Shown here in pieces: positions 1 to 6,692 of a DNA stretch of 48,449 bases. Numbering within the stretch: the first letter of the stretch is position 1; every line of letters begins with the position of its first letter. The translations under genes were made by a program, and so were the position numbers. The notes under the pieces were generated by a model. The model was not told where the DNA came from and did no database searches. It saw only the letters and a list, made by a program, of their open reading frames with translations. Origin of the DNA: CALWZE01 sp964645785. GTDB taxonomy: Bacteria > Bacillota > Clostridia > Oscillospirales > Ruminococcaceae. The stretch lies in assembly GCA_964645785.1 (NCBI GenBank), contig CAZYAV010000016.1, forward strand, positions 1 to 48,449, given 5' to 3'.

Positions 1-219
1 AAAATGGATTAGATAGAGTTGACCCATTTTCATGGCACGACTTAGCGTATACATATCCACATTGGCTATACGATGTTTGCATTTATCATATATATAATAT
101 ACGGTGGAATGACTGCGATTTATATATCTACTGTTGTTTTAAGCTGCATTTTGGGGGTAAGTTTGTATATCACAAACTGCAAAGTAAATAAAAGATATGC
201 TGTTTTTGACTGTCCTTAG
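1..219 (+). pseudogene. Remnant of a polytopic membrane protein gene (frameshifted, truncated)
   Basis: The reading frame that starts at base 3 is open from the left edge and encodes a stretch with PFSWHDLAYTYPHWLYDV. After about base 101 the sensible reading moves to the frame of base 103 (GGMTAIYISTVVLSCILG), as if one C had been inserted at about 102. It then ends at a TAG at 217-219. The joined peptide is hydrophobic and looks like part of a membrane protein of the glycosyltransferase-39/oligosaccharyltransferase-like sort; that family guess rests on memory of similar Clostridia proteins. The stretch is AT-rich, unlike everything to its right. The 5' part lies outside the window. I read it as a decayed, probably foreign, gene end. 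A sequencing error at base 102 would remove the frameshift but not the early stop. Confidence 0.5.
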
Positions 220-326
220 AAATTATACACAAACCGGGTGAGGCTGTCAAGCGCCGCCCATATCGGGCGGGAGAAAATCCCCGCCGCGGGCGAGGCCTGC
301 AAAGCGAATGCCGCGGAAAGACCGGT

Positions 327-355
327 TTGCACGGCGCCGCCCGGATTGCTATACT
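327..355 (+). promoter_or_regulatory. Sigma-A promoter for the racemase-family gene
   Basis: TTGCAC at 327-332 and TATACT at 350-355 are separated by 17 bases. The start of transcription would fall near 362, one base before the left arm of the leader stem at 363. Confidence 0.6.
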
Positions 356-362
356 TAAAACA

Positions 363-539
363 GCTATTCAAACAAGGCAGTGCATAGCGGAACCCGGCAG
401 GGATAGGCAAATGCCGGGGAATGGCGCGCCGGTTGATGAATCGACGCCGCAAAGCGGGCGTGCGGGGCTGTTCTTCTGGCCGTCGGCTTGTGGCAGGGCT
501 GCGGCGCACAGGCTTTGCCTGCCGATTTGTTTGAATAGC
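363..539 (+). ncRNA. Candidate structured 5' leader (riboswitch-like) of the racemase-family gene
   Basis: GCTATTCAAACAA at 363-375 is the exact reverse complement of 527-539, giving a 13-bp closing stem that begins where the transcript should begin and ends about 17 bases before the ribosome site. Inside are local hairpins: CCCGGCA (394-400) with TGCCGGG (412-418), a UGAA-capped stem near 432-445, and CAGGC-TTT-GCCTG at 509-521. The last competes with pairing of 376-380 (GGCAG) to 519-523 (CTGCC), so two alternative folds are possible. No known riboswitch consensus was recognised. The stem is seen; a regulatory role is inferred. Confidence 0.4.
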
Positions 540-568
540 CCATAAAAGGAATGAAGGGAGCGGGACGA

Positions 569-1261
569 ATGAAGACGATTGGTCTGATTGGCGGGATGAG
601 CTGGGAGAGCACGGTGCCGTATTACCGAATCCTGAACGAGCAGGTGCGGGAAAAGCTGGGCGGCCTGCACTCGGCGCAGATCATCCTATACAGCGTGGAT
701 TTTTACGAAATCGAGCAATGCCAGCGCAGCGGGGACTGGGCGCGGTGTGCGGAGATTCTGGGCGCGGCCGGCGCGGGGCTTGCGCGCGCGGGCGCGGATT
801 TCCTTGTGATTGCGACCAACACGATGCACAAGGTGGCGCGGGAGGTAGAGCGGATCTCGGGGCTGCCGGTGCTGCACATTGCACAGGCGACGGCGGACGA
901 GCTGCTCGCCAACGGGATAAAGCGCACGGCGCTCCTCGGCACGCGCTACACGATGGAGGAGGACTTTTACAAGCGGGTGTTGATCGACCGGGGGATTGCG
1001 GTGATGGTTCCGCCGGCGGAGGATCGCGCGTATGTCAACCGGGTAATTTTTGAGGAGCTGTGCATGGGCGTGCTGCGCGACGAATCTCGCGCGCGGTTTT
1101 TGCAGATTATCCAATCGCTTGGCGCGCAGGGGGCGCAGGGCTGTGTGCTCGGCTGCACCGAAATCGGCCTGCTGGTTGCGCAAACCGACACGCCGGTGCC
1201 GCTTTTTGACACGACCCATATCCACGCGGTTCGCGCGGCCACGCTTGCGCTTGAAAAATAA
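569..1261 (+). CDS. Aspartate/glutamate racemase family protein
   Basis: A 230-residue protein of the Asp/Glu racemase superfamily (PF01177), which interconverts D- and L-amino acids without cofactor using two cysteines. It starts with the family-typical MKTIGLIGGMSWEST. TNTMHKV is the first active-site block, with Thr in the position where Cys is usual (TNT in place of TNC). The second block, VLGCTEIGLL near residue 199, keeps its Cys. An in-frame ATG at 551 lies directly on the AAAGGA box, so the ATG at 569 with AAGGGAG eight bases before it is preferred. The apparent loss of one catalytic Cys means racemase activity is uncertain; many YgeA-type paralogues share this state. The gene stands alone behind its own promoter and a long structured leader. 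Confidence 0.8.
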   Translation: MKTIGLIGGMSWESTVPYYRILNEQVREKLGGLHSAQIILYSVDFYEIEQCQRSGDWARCAEILGAAGAGLARAGADFLVIATNTMHKVAREVERISGLPVLHIAQATADELLANGIKRTALLGTRYTMEEDFYKRVLIDRGIAVMVPPAEDRAYVNRVIFEELCMGVLRDESRARFLQIIQSLGAQGAQGCVLGCTEIGLLVAQTDTPVPLFDTTHIHAVRAATLALEK

Positions 1262-1407
1262 TTTGTCGAAATTTGAAAAGCACAAACCTGTATAGACAGC
1301 TCGGCCGGATGCCTCGACAATCGGCCGGATAGCTTTGTTAAAAATTGATAAAACGGGGGATTTCGGGCACCAAATCTGATGAAATTTATTTTTTTGGCAA
1401 AATTCTA

Positions 1408-1436
1408 TTGACTATTCAAAAAGATACATGTATTCT
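1408..1436 (+). promoter_or_regulatory. Strong promoter with palindromic operator
   Basis: TTGACT (1408-1413) and TATTCT (1431-1436) are spaced 17 bases apart. The perfect palindrome ATACATGTAT at 1424-1433 overlaps the -10 box and extends imperfectly to AAAAGA/TCTTTT, so a dimeric repressor could sit on it. It reads into the candidate small RNA, not directly into a gene. Confidence 0.6.
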
Positions 1437-1642
1437 TTTATATAGACCGAGTGACACAGCAGCGTGAAAGATAAACCGGCTGCTGTGCCGAAAGGCAAAA
1501 CGCGCCGATTCGATTGTCTGTTTTTGAAAGAGCTGTCGGCGCGGTTCTATCCTGTTAACCCCCAATTTTCACATATTGTTAGCCTCCTAACCTTTCACAA
1601 GAGCAAAAGGACTTCGTTCCTCCGGAACGAAGTCCTTTTGCT
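1437..1642 (+). ncRNA. Candidate free-standing small RNA with intrinsic terminator
   Basis: Between the promoter at 1408-1436 and a strong terminator lies about 160 bases with no credible protein. Predicted pairings by eye: ATAGACC (1442-1448) with GGT-T-CTAT (1543-1550, one bulged T) closing a multi-branch domain; CACAGCAG (1455-1462) with CTGCTGTG (1480-1487); a GAAA-capped mini-hairpin at 1488-1495; CGCGCCGA (1501-1508) with TCGGCGCG (1536-1543). A single-stranded stretch then holds GTTAG-CCTC-CTAAC (1578-1590), whose loop is CU-rich like an anti-Shine-Dalgarno sequence. The domain is not recognised as any known riboswitch, 6S or SRP RNA. It could instead be an attenuated leader of the distant PucR gene, but that gene has its own promoter. 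Confidence 0.45.
1602..1642 (+). terminator. Intrinsic terminator of the candidate small RNA
   Basis: A perfect 19-bp stem (1602-1620 with 1624-1642) has a three-base loop. The descending arm carries CCTTTTGCT, so the T run lies within the stem, paired with the AAAA run of the ascending arm. Confidence 0.65.
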
Positions 1643-2149
1643 GTCCCCGGGTCAAAACGCGCGCCTCCCGCGGTCTCCGCGCCGGCTCGTCTGCCGCGGC
1701 AGGCTTCCGGCGGCATCGCCCAGACTCGCCGTCCGCACCGTAGCCCCGCGCTGCGCCCAGCCGCGGCGGGTCACAGCCCGGCGTCAAAGGCTGTGCCGAT
1801 AGCTCGCCGGTTTTCCCGCAGGGTAACCGTCCCGCCCGCTTTTTCGCACCGCAACCCTCGGCCTCTGTGCCCCACCCACAACCTCCGCGCTTCTCTCTGC
1901 CACTGTATCCGGCAGGCAACGACAACCTCTGTGTCCCCCTCTGTCACTTTGTCCGTCCGACGGATATGCCGCCCATGCAGACTGGAGCGCCCAATCCGCG
2001 CGCAGGCGTGAAAACACTTTGCAATTGGGGACAATGGAACGCGCGCACCGCGTCCCGTGCACAGCGCCGGGCGGGGCGGGAACCGCCGGGGACACACGCA
2101 GGACGGGCGACCGCGCGCGGAACCTGCGGCTGGAAACTTTTGAAAAAAA
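1643..2149. other. GC-rich stretch without recognisable genes
   Basis: About 500 bases after the small-RNA terminator and before the PucR promoter. The plus strand is C-rich here, opposite to the purine-rich plus strand of the neighbouring genes. Open frames on both strands have no ribosome site, no family resemblance and a composition typical of random GC-rich DNA. I see nothing supportable in it. Confidence 0.5.
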
Positions 2150-2178
2150 GTGACAAACGGCCGCTTTCATGGTATGAT
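2150..2178 (+). promoter_or_regulatory. Sigma-A promoter of the PucR-type regulator
   Basis: GTGACA (2150-2155), 17 bases, TATGAT (2173-2178). The leader to the start codon at 2296 would be about 110 bases. Confidence 0.55.
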
Positions 2179-2295
2179 GAAAAAAACGCGGCGCGCCGGA
2201 AAAGGAATGCACCTGCGGCGCGGGGCTGCGCGGCGAATCGCCCAAAACGGCGCGGGGGTGCGCCGGGCTGGGGGACAGCCGGAGAGGGGAACAGC

Positions 2296-3915
2296 ATGGC
2301 CAAGAGCATATCGGAAATCTGCGGCGGGCTTTCCGGCTTTGAGTTTGAAAAGAAGCTCAGCCGGAACGCGACAATCGTCAGCGTGCGCTATATCACCAAA
2401 AACAGCTTCAGCATTTTTCTGCCCTACTGCCTGTATATCGGGTACGCGTCCAACATGCCCGCGGAGATCATGTCGACCGAGACGCTCAATTTCCTGGTAA
2501 TCGAGGACGCGCCGCTGCCGGAATATCTCGCCGAAAACCGGAATTTCAACAGCATCGTGATCAAGGCGCAGGAAGTCGACCTGTTCATGCTCTACAATCA
2601 GGTGCAGGATCTGCTGAGCATCGATCCCGCGGCGCTCTCCTGCTCCTACGACATGACCAAGGCGCTCGGGCGGGCGGATTCGGTGCAGGAGCTGCTCAAC
2701 ATCGCCTATCAGTATCTCGAAAACCCGGTAATGCTGACCAATCTCGCGCACCAGCATGTCGCGCACGCCTACGGGCAGACGCGGTTCAGCGAGCCGGTGT
2801 GGGAGCATTATGTCGAAAAGGGCTACTGCTCGGACGAGATGGTCGAGAAGATCAACAGCGACAATGTCTACCGCCGCGCGCTGGCGGACGGGCGGTATCC
2901 GGTCACAATCGACTACATCGACATCATGAATTACCGGCAGATGACCATGCCCATCCGCATGGACGGCATCAACGTCGCGTTCCTGGCCGTGCTGGAGGTC
3001 AACAAGCCGTTCACCTCCTCCACGGGCGATATCCTGGAGGTGGCGGCGCGGCTGGTCTCCATCAAAATCAGCCCCACCCTGCGGTTTTCCCATTCCCGGA
3101 TGCCGGAATTCGACGCGCTGATGCACTATATTCTCACCTCCCCCGCGCCGAACGAAATCTATGTCACCCTCCAGCTCAAGCGCTGGAACATCAAGCTCAA
3201 GCGCCCGTTCACCCTGTTTTCGTTTGAGGACGCGCAGGGGATGGACGTCAACCAGAAAATGCCCTATGTCACAACGGTGATCGACCGGTTCCTGCCCAGC
3301 CACTACATCTTCCTGTTTGAAAACAAAACGCTGGTGCTCTACCACGACCCCACCCCGCCCGAGCTGCTGCTGGATGAAAAAACGCGGCGGGAGTTCGACG
3401 GGCTGATGCACCAGTACAAGCTGGTGTGCGGGGTGAGCCGGGTGTTCAACAGCATCAGCGAGCTGGCTGTTGCCTACGACCAGACCAAAAAGGCGGTGCT
3501 GTTTGGGGAGATTTACAACCCGAACCGGCAGATTCATCAGTTTGAGAATTATATTATGGAAAATCTGCTGAACACTTTTTTGGAACACGACCACATCAAC
3601 AGCCTGATTGATCCCAAGCTGCGGGAGCTGATCCGGCACGACAGAACAAAAAACAGCGACCTTGCCCCGACGCTGCGCGCGTATTTGCAGTTCGACTGCG
3701 ACATGCGCAAGACGAGCGAATACCTGCACGTCCACTACAACACCCTGAAATACCGCCTGCAGCGGATTCGGGAGATGTACTATATGCCGCTGTCCGACAC
3801 GCAGTATATTTTTCAGCTCAAGCTCAGCTTCCTCGCCCTCGACCTCAACGTCATGGAGCGGACGCGGAGCGACGAGGGCGCGGACAAGATCCCGCACGAC
3901 ACGGTGTTCAACTGA
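2296..3915 (+). CDS. PucR-family transcriptional regulator
   Basis: A 539-residue protein that ends in a PucR-type winged helix-turn-helix: LRAYLQFDCDMRKTSEYLHV followed by HYNTLKYRLQRIREMY near residues 470-510, the hallmark of PF13556 (HTH_30). The N-terminal two thirds are a sensory region with a probable GAF-like segment and a degenerate GGDEF-like middle typical of CdaR/PucR proteins; the ligand cannot be told. The ATG at 2296 is chosen because GGAGAGGGG stands just before it; the frame is open upstream to 1867 but that part looks non-coding. The gene is monocistronic and its targets are unknown. PucR relatives often control neighbouring catabolic genes, but no such gene is adjacent here. 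Confidence 0.8.
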   Translation: MAKSISEICGGLSGFEFEKKLSRNATIVSVRYITKNSFSIFLPYCLYIGYASNMPAEIMSTETLNFLVIEDAPLPEYLAENRNFNSIVIKAQEVDLFMLYNQVQDLLSIDPAALSCSYDMTKALGRADSVQELLNIAYQYLENPVMLTNLAHQHVAHAYGQTRFSEPVWEHYVEKGYCSDEMVEKINSDNVYRRALADGRYPVTIDYIDIMNYRQMTMPIRMDGINVAFLAVLEVNKPFTSSTGDILEVAARLVSIKISPTLRFSHSRMPEFDALMHYILTSPAPNEIYVTLQLKRWNIKLKRPFTLFSFEDAQGMDVNQKMPYVTTVIDRFLPSHYIFLFENKTLVLYHDPTPPELLLDEKTRREFDGLMHQYKLVCGVSRVFNSISELAVAYDQTKKAVLFGEIYNPNRQIHQFENYIMENLLNTFLEHDHINSLIDPKLRELIRHDRTKNSDLAPTLRAYLQFDCDMRKTSEYLHVHYNTLKYRLQRIREMYYMPLSDTQYIFQLKLSFLALDLNVMERTRSDEGADKIPHDTVFN

Positions 3916-4006
3916 ACAGCCCGCCCCAAAACAGCGCGCGGCGGCGCGAACCCCTGCCAAGGTTCGCGCCGCCGCTTTGCGTTTGCCGGAATAAAGCGGG
4001 CGCTGC

Positions 4007-4231
4007 TCACTTTTTGGGCAGCCGGGCGGGCTTGTTGGTCAGCCCCGCGATGTAATCGAGGGACACGTCGTAGAGCTGCGCCAGCCGGATGACAAAGGAA
4101 AAGGGCGGCTCCCGCTTGCCCTGCTCGTAGTTCGTGTAGGTCGTTTTGTGCATTCCCAGCCGGTGTACAAGCGCATCCTGCGTCAGATCGGCGTCCTCCC
4201 GCAGATCGCGGATTCTGGGATAATACTGCAT
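4007..4231 (-). CDS. Small XRE-family helix-turn-helix regulator
   Basis: A 74-residue protein that is almost only a Cro/C1 DNA-binding domain: IRDLREDADLTQDALVHRLG, then the recognition helix HKTTYTNYEQGKREP and RLAQLYDVSLDYIAGLT (PF01381). It starts at ATG 4231 with GGAGGTG seven bases upstream. It diverges from the acetyltransferase gene at 4351. The 120-base space holds a 17-bp-arm palindrome over a consensus promoter, so autoregulation and control of the neighbour are likely. With no sensor domain it may act as a plain repressor. Confidence 0.88.
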   Translation of the reverse strand: MQYYPRIRDLREDADLTQDALVHRLGMHKTTYTNYEQGKREPPFSFVIRLAQLYDVSLDYIAGLTNKPARLPKK

Positions 4232-4260
4232 CCTTTTCACCTCCGAGGGAAGTATGCCCC

Positions 4261-4303
4261 AATACAACAAATGATGTTGACAAAATACATCATTTGTTGT
4301 ATT
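4261..4303. promoter_or_regulatory. Perfect palindromic operator overlapping a promoter
   Basis: Bases 4261-4277 are the exact reverse complement of 4287-4303, with a 9-base centre. On the plus strand TTGACA (4277-4282) and TATTTT (4300-4305) with 17 bases between form the promoter of the acetyltransferase gene and lie inside the palindrome. The likely binder is the divergent XRE protein. Confidence 0.7.
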
Positions 4304-4350
4304 TTTGTTAGAAATAACCCGCGGCCTGAACAATACGGAGGTGGTTTTGC

Positions 4351-5358
4351 ATGAACGACGGGGCGTATACGCTGCAGCGGTTTGAACGCATCGAGCCGCT
4401 GCGGGAAATCTGGCAAATGCTGTATGCCGGCAACCCGCGGCTTTCCCCCTTCCAGTCCTATGAATTCTGTGCTGAAGTGGCTCGGGATTACCGGTTTTCC
4501 CGTCAGCGGGTGTTTCTGAAGCCGGTCTTTTTCCTGCTTTGCAGGGATGGGCAGCCAAGAATTATCCTGCCGCTGTGGCGCAAAAACGCATGGTCGTATT
4601 ATCTGCTCCCCGATTTTATGATTACCCCCTATCGCGACCTTGTCTGGTGTGCGGACTGCACGCCGGAGGATTTTGCACAGGCGTTCGGGCAGGTCAAGGC
4701 GGCGCTTGGGGGCGCGGCGCTGCATCTGCGCCGCATAAACGAGCGCAGTGCGCTGTATGCCTGGCTTGTGCAGCGGGAGGAGCCGGAAAATCCAAAGCCC
4801 TGCGTGCGCATCGAGTTTGCGCAGGGGTACGCGGCCTGGCGCGGCTCGCTGAGCAAAAACACGCGCCAGAACCTGCGAACGGCGGAGAACCGGCTCGCGC
4901 GTGCCGGGCTTTCGGCAGAGCTGCTGGTGGACGCCGGCGGCTGCCCGTCCGAGGCGGTTTGGCGGCAGGTTATCCGCGTTCACCGCAAGCGGTACGCAAT
5001 CCGGGACGGGGAGAGGCTCGACCCGGTGACCAACTGGATCCGGCGCCGCCACGACCCGATTGAAACGATGCTGCGCGCGTCCGGGATGAGCTTCCTTGCG
5101 CGGCTGACCATCGGCGGCGGGCTTGCCGCATTTTTCAGCGGGCTGCTGACCGGGGACGGGCGGGGTGTCTCGGTCTGCCGGCTGTCCATTGACGACGACT
5201 ACGATGCGTATTCCCCCGGCGCGCTGCTGCTGGCAAGGAGCATCGAGCGGCTGAGCCGGACAAGCGGCATCCGCACCCTCGACCTGTGCTACGGCGGCCA
5301 GCCGTACAAATACCGTATGGGCGGTATTGAGAGCCTCGACTGGGACTTTACGCTGTGA
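4351..5358 (+). CDS. FemAB/BioF2-like GNAT acetyltransferase (Acetyltransf_6 type)
   Basis: A 335-residue protein resembling the Acetyltransf_6/CelD-like family (PF13480), whose members transfer acyl or aminoacyl groups in envelope or polysaccharide modification. Supporting features are an N-terminal NPRLSPFQSYEF block (family: TPFQSPEW-like), the central block YAAWRGSLSKNTRQNLR near residues 160-176, and the C-terminal GALLLARSIERLSRTSGIRTLDLCYGGQPYK segment, the usual acyl-CoA-side GNAT fold. The start has GGAGGTGG at a good distance. The substrate is unknown. It is the only obvious target of the divergent XRE regulator, with which it shares an operator. The reading of the family is firm; the role is not. 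Confidence 0.75.
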   Translation: MNDGAYTLQRFERIEPLREIWQMLYAGNPRLSPFQSYEFCAEVARDYRFSRQRVFLKPVFFLLCRDGQPRIILPLWRKNAWSYYLLPDFMITPYRDLVWCADCTPEDFAQAFGQVKAALGGAALHLRRINERSALYAWLVQREEPENPKPCVRIEFAQGYAAWRGSLSKNTRQNLRTAENRLARAGLSAELLVDAGGCPSEAVWRQVIRVHRKRYAIRDGERLDPVTNWIRRRHDPIETMLRASGMSFLARLTIGGGLAAFFSGLLTGDGRGVSVCRLSIDDDYDAYSPGALLLARSIERLSRTSGIRTLDLCYGGQPYKYRMGGIESLDWDFTL

Positions 5359-5555
5359 GCGGGCGTGCCGCGCTGCCGGGGGAGGGAGCGTGCCGGTTGG
5401 TTCTTTTCGGCGGCACAGGGCTGCCGCCCGGGAAAGCGGTGCGGAAACAGGGAAAATTCCCCCGAAAGCTGCGGGCGGCCCGATGTCCGACCAGCCGGGC
5501 GCGCCCATGCGCTGCATAAACAGCGGAACGGACAGCGCGCAGCGCGAAAAAGCAC

Positions 5556-5605
5556 TTGACATGAATCCGAAATCGGACTATACTGCTACAGTCCGATTTC
5601 GGATT
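5556..5605. promoter_or_regulatory. Promoter and double palindromic operator of the MarR-MATE operon
   Basis: TTGACA (5556-5561), 17 bases, TATACT (5579-5584) form a near-consensus promoter. Bases 5564-5579 are the exact reverse complement of 5590-5605. Each arm contains the self-complementary core TCCGA-AA-TCGGA (or TT), so there are two MarR-type sites centred 26 bp apart, one in the spacer and one over the start of transcription. Autorepression by the downstream MarR protein is the natural reading. Confidence 0.75.
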
Positions 5606-5619
5606 GACGGAGGGCGCAG

Positions 5620-6078
5620 ATGAATGATTCGATAAGCCGGGAGCTGATGGAATACAACAGCTGCTTTAAGGAGATTGACGACACCTACCGCAGCGCCGCC
5701 AGGCTGTTCGCCATGCCGGAATGCAGGTTCTGGATCCTGTATGCGCTGTGGGTCGAGGGATCGCTTACCCAAAGCGAGATCTGCGGCTTGCAGGCGCAGC
5801 CCAAGCAGACGGTCAATTCCGCGCTGAAGCGGATGGAGGCGGACGGTCTCATCCGGCTGGAAACCGGCGCGAACCAGCGCAGCAAGCGGGTGAGCCTGAC
5901 CACGGCCGGCCGCGGGCTCGCCGCGCGCACGGTCGACCGGGTTGCCGGGGCGGAGACGCGGGCGCTGGAAACGCTTGCGGATGGGGAACGGGCGCGCCTG
6001 TTTGCGCTGCTCAAACGCTATAACAGCCTGCTGCGCGCCGAGTTCGGGCGGCTGGCACAGGAGGGAACAGAGGAATGA
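5620..6078 (+). CDS. MarR-family transcriptional regulator
   Basis: A 152-residue winged-helix protein. MPECRFWILYAL leads into LTQSEICGLQAQPKQTVNSALKRMEADGLIRL, which is the MarR helix-turn-helix, and NQRSKRVSLTTAGR is the wing (PF01047/PF12802). GGAGGG stands before the ATG. The gene heads an operon with a cytidylate-kinase-like gene (ATGA overlap at 6075) and a MATE efflux pump (ATGA overlap at 6689). MarR proteins of this layout usually sense a small toxic molecule and derepress the pump; the double operator in front supports this. Confidence 0.9.
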   Translation: MNDSISRELMEYNSCFKEIDDTYRSAARLFAMPECRFWILYALWVEGSLTQSEICGLQAQPKQTVNSALKRMEADGLIRLETGANQRSKRVSLTTAGRGLAARTVDRVAGAETRALETLADGERARLFALLKRYNSLLRAEFGRLAQEGTEE

Positions 6079-6692
6079 AAATTGTCACGGTCAGCCGGGA
6101 ATTCGGCAGCGGCGGGCGGGAAATTGCAAAGCGCCTTTCCGAAGCACTCGGCTTTGCGTATTACGACCGGGAGATTCTGACCGAGCTTGCCGGCCGCGCC
6201 GCGCTGGACGAGGATTTTTTGCAGCGCGTGCTGGAAAAGGGGGCGCAGCCGGCTGTGCCGCTGCACTATGCGCGCAGCTTTTTATACGCGCCCGCGCCAA
6301 ACAAGGCCGCGCAGCTGCTTGCGCTGCAGCACCGCATTGTGCGCGAGCTTGCCCAGCGGGGGGACTGCGTTGTGGTCGGCCGGGCGGCGGACGTTGTGCT
6401 GCGGGATCATGACCCCCTGCGCATTTTTGTGTATGCCTCGCTGGAAGCGAAGCTCGCGCGGTGCCGGGCGCGCGCCGGCGCGGGCGTATCCCTTACGGAC
6501 GCGGAAATCACCAAACAGCTGCGCCGGATTGACCGGGCGCGGGCGGCCGGCTATGAGATGGCGGCGCCCGGCCGCTGGGGGCAGAAAAGCGGATACGACC
6601 TGTGTATCAACACTTCCCGGTTAAACATTGAAGGGCTTGTGCCGCCGCTTGCGGAATACGCGACCCGGTGGTTTGAGGAGACGCGGCCATGA
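6075..6692 (+). CDS. Cytidylate kinase-like family protein
   Basis: A 205-residue P-loop protein of the cytidylate kinase-like family (PF13189). It begins MKIVTVSREFGSGGREIAKRL; SREFGSGGREIA is the family's nucleotide-binding loop in place of a classic GxxGxGKS. YYDREIL follows near residue 35, and VVVGRAADVVL near residue 100 is the second conserved block. Biochemical roles of this family are poorly known; it is often found beside efflux pumps and regulators in Clostridia. Here it is translationally coupled on both sides (ATGA overlaps with the MarR and MATE genes), so it is part of the same response. It is not the housekeeping cmk. Confidence 0.82.
   Translation: MKIVTVSREFGSGGREIAKRLSEALGFAYYDREILTELAGRAALDEDFLQRVLEKGAQPAVPLHYARSFLYAPAPNKAAQLLALQHRIVRELAQRGDCVVVGRAADVVLRDHDPLRIFVYASLEAKLARCRARAGAGVSLTDAEITKQLRRIDRARAAGYEMAAPGRWGQKSGYDLCINTSRLNIEGLVPPLAEYATRWFEETRP

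Noticed and set aside
1464..1802. GTG-started 112-codon frame crossing the small RNA
   Set aside because: No Shine-Dalgarno site, runs through the perfect terminator stem, and the composition is not protein-like after it.
2167..3960. 597-codon minus-strand frame opposite the PucR gene
   Set aside because: Shadow frame rich in R, V, H, Q and lacking a ribosome site; the plus strand encodes a recognisable regulator.
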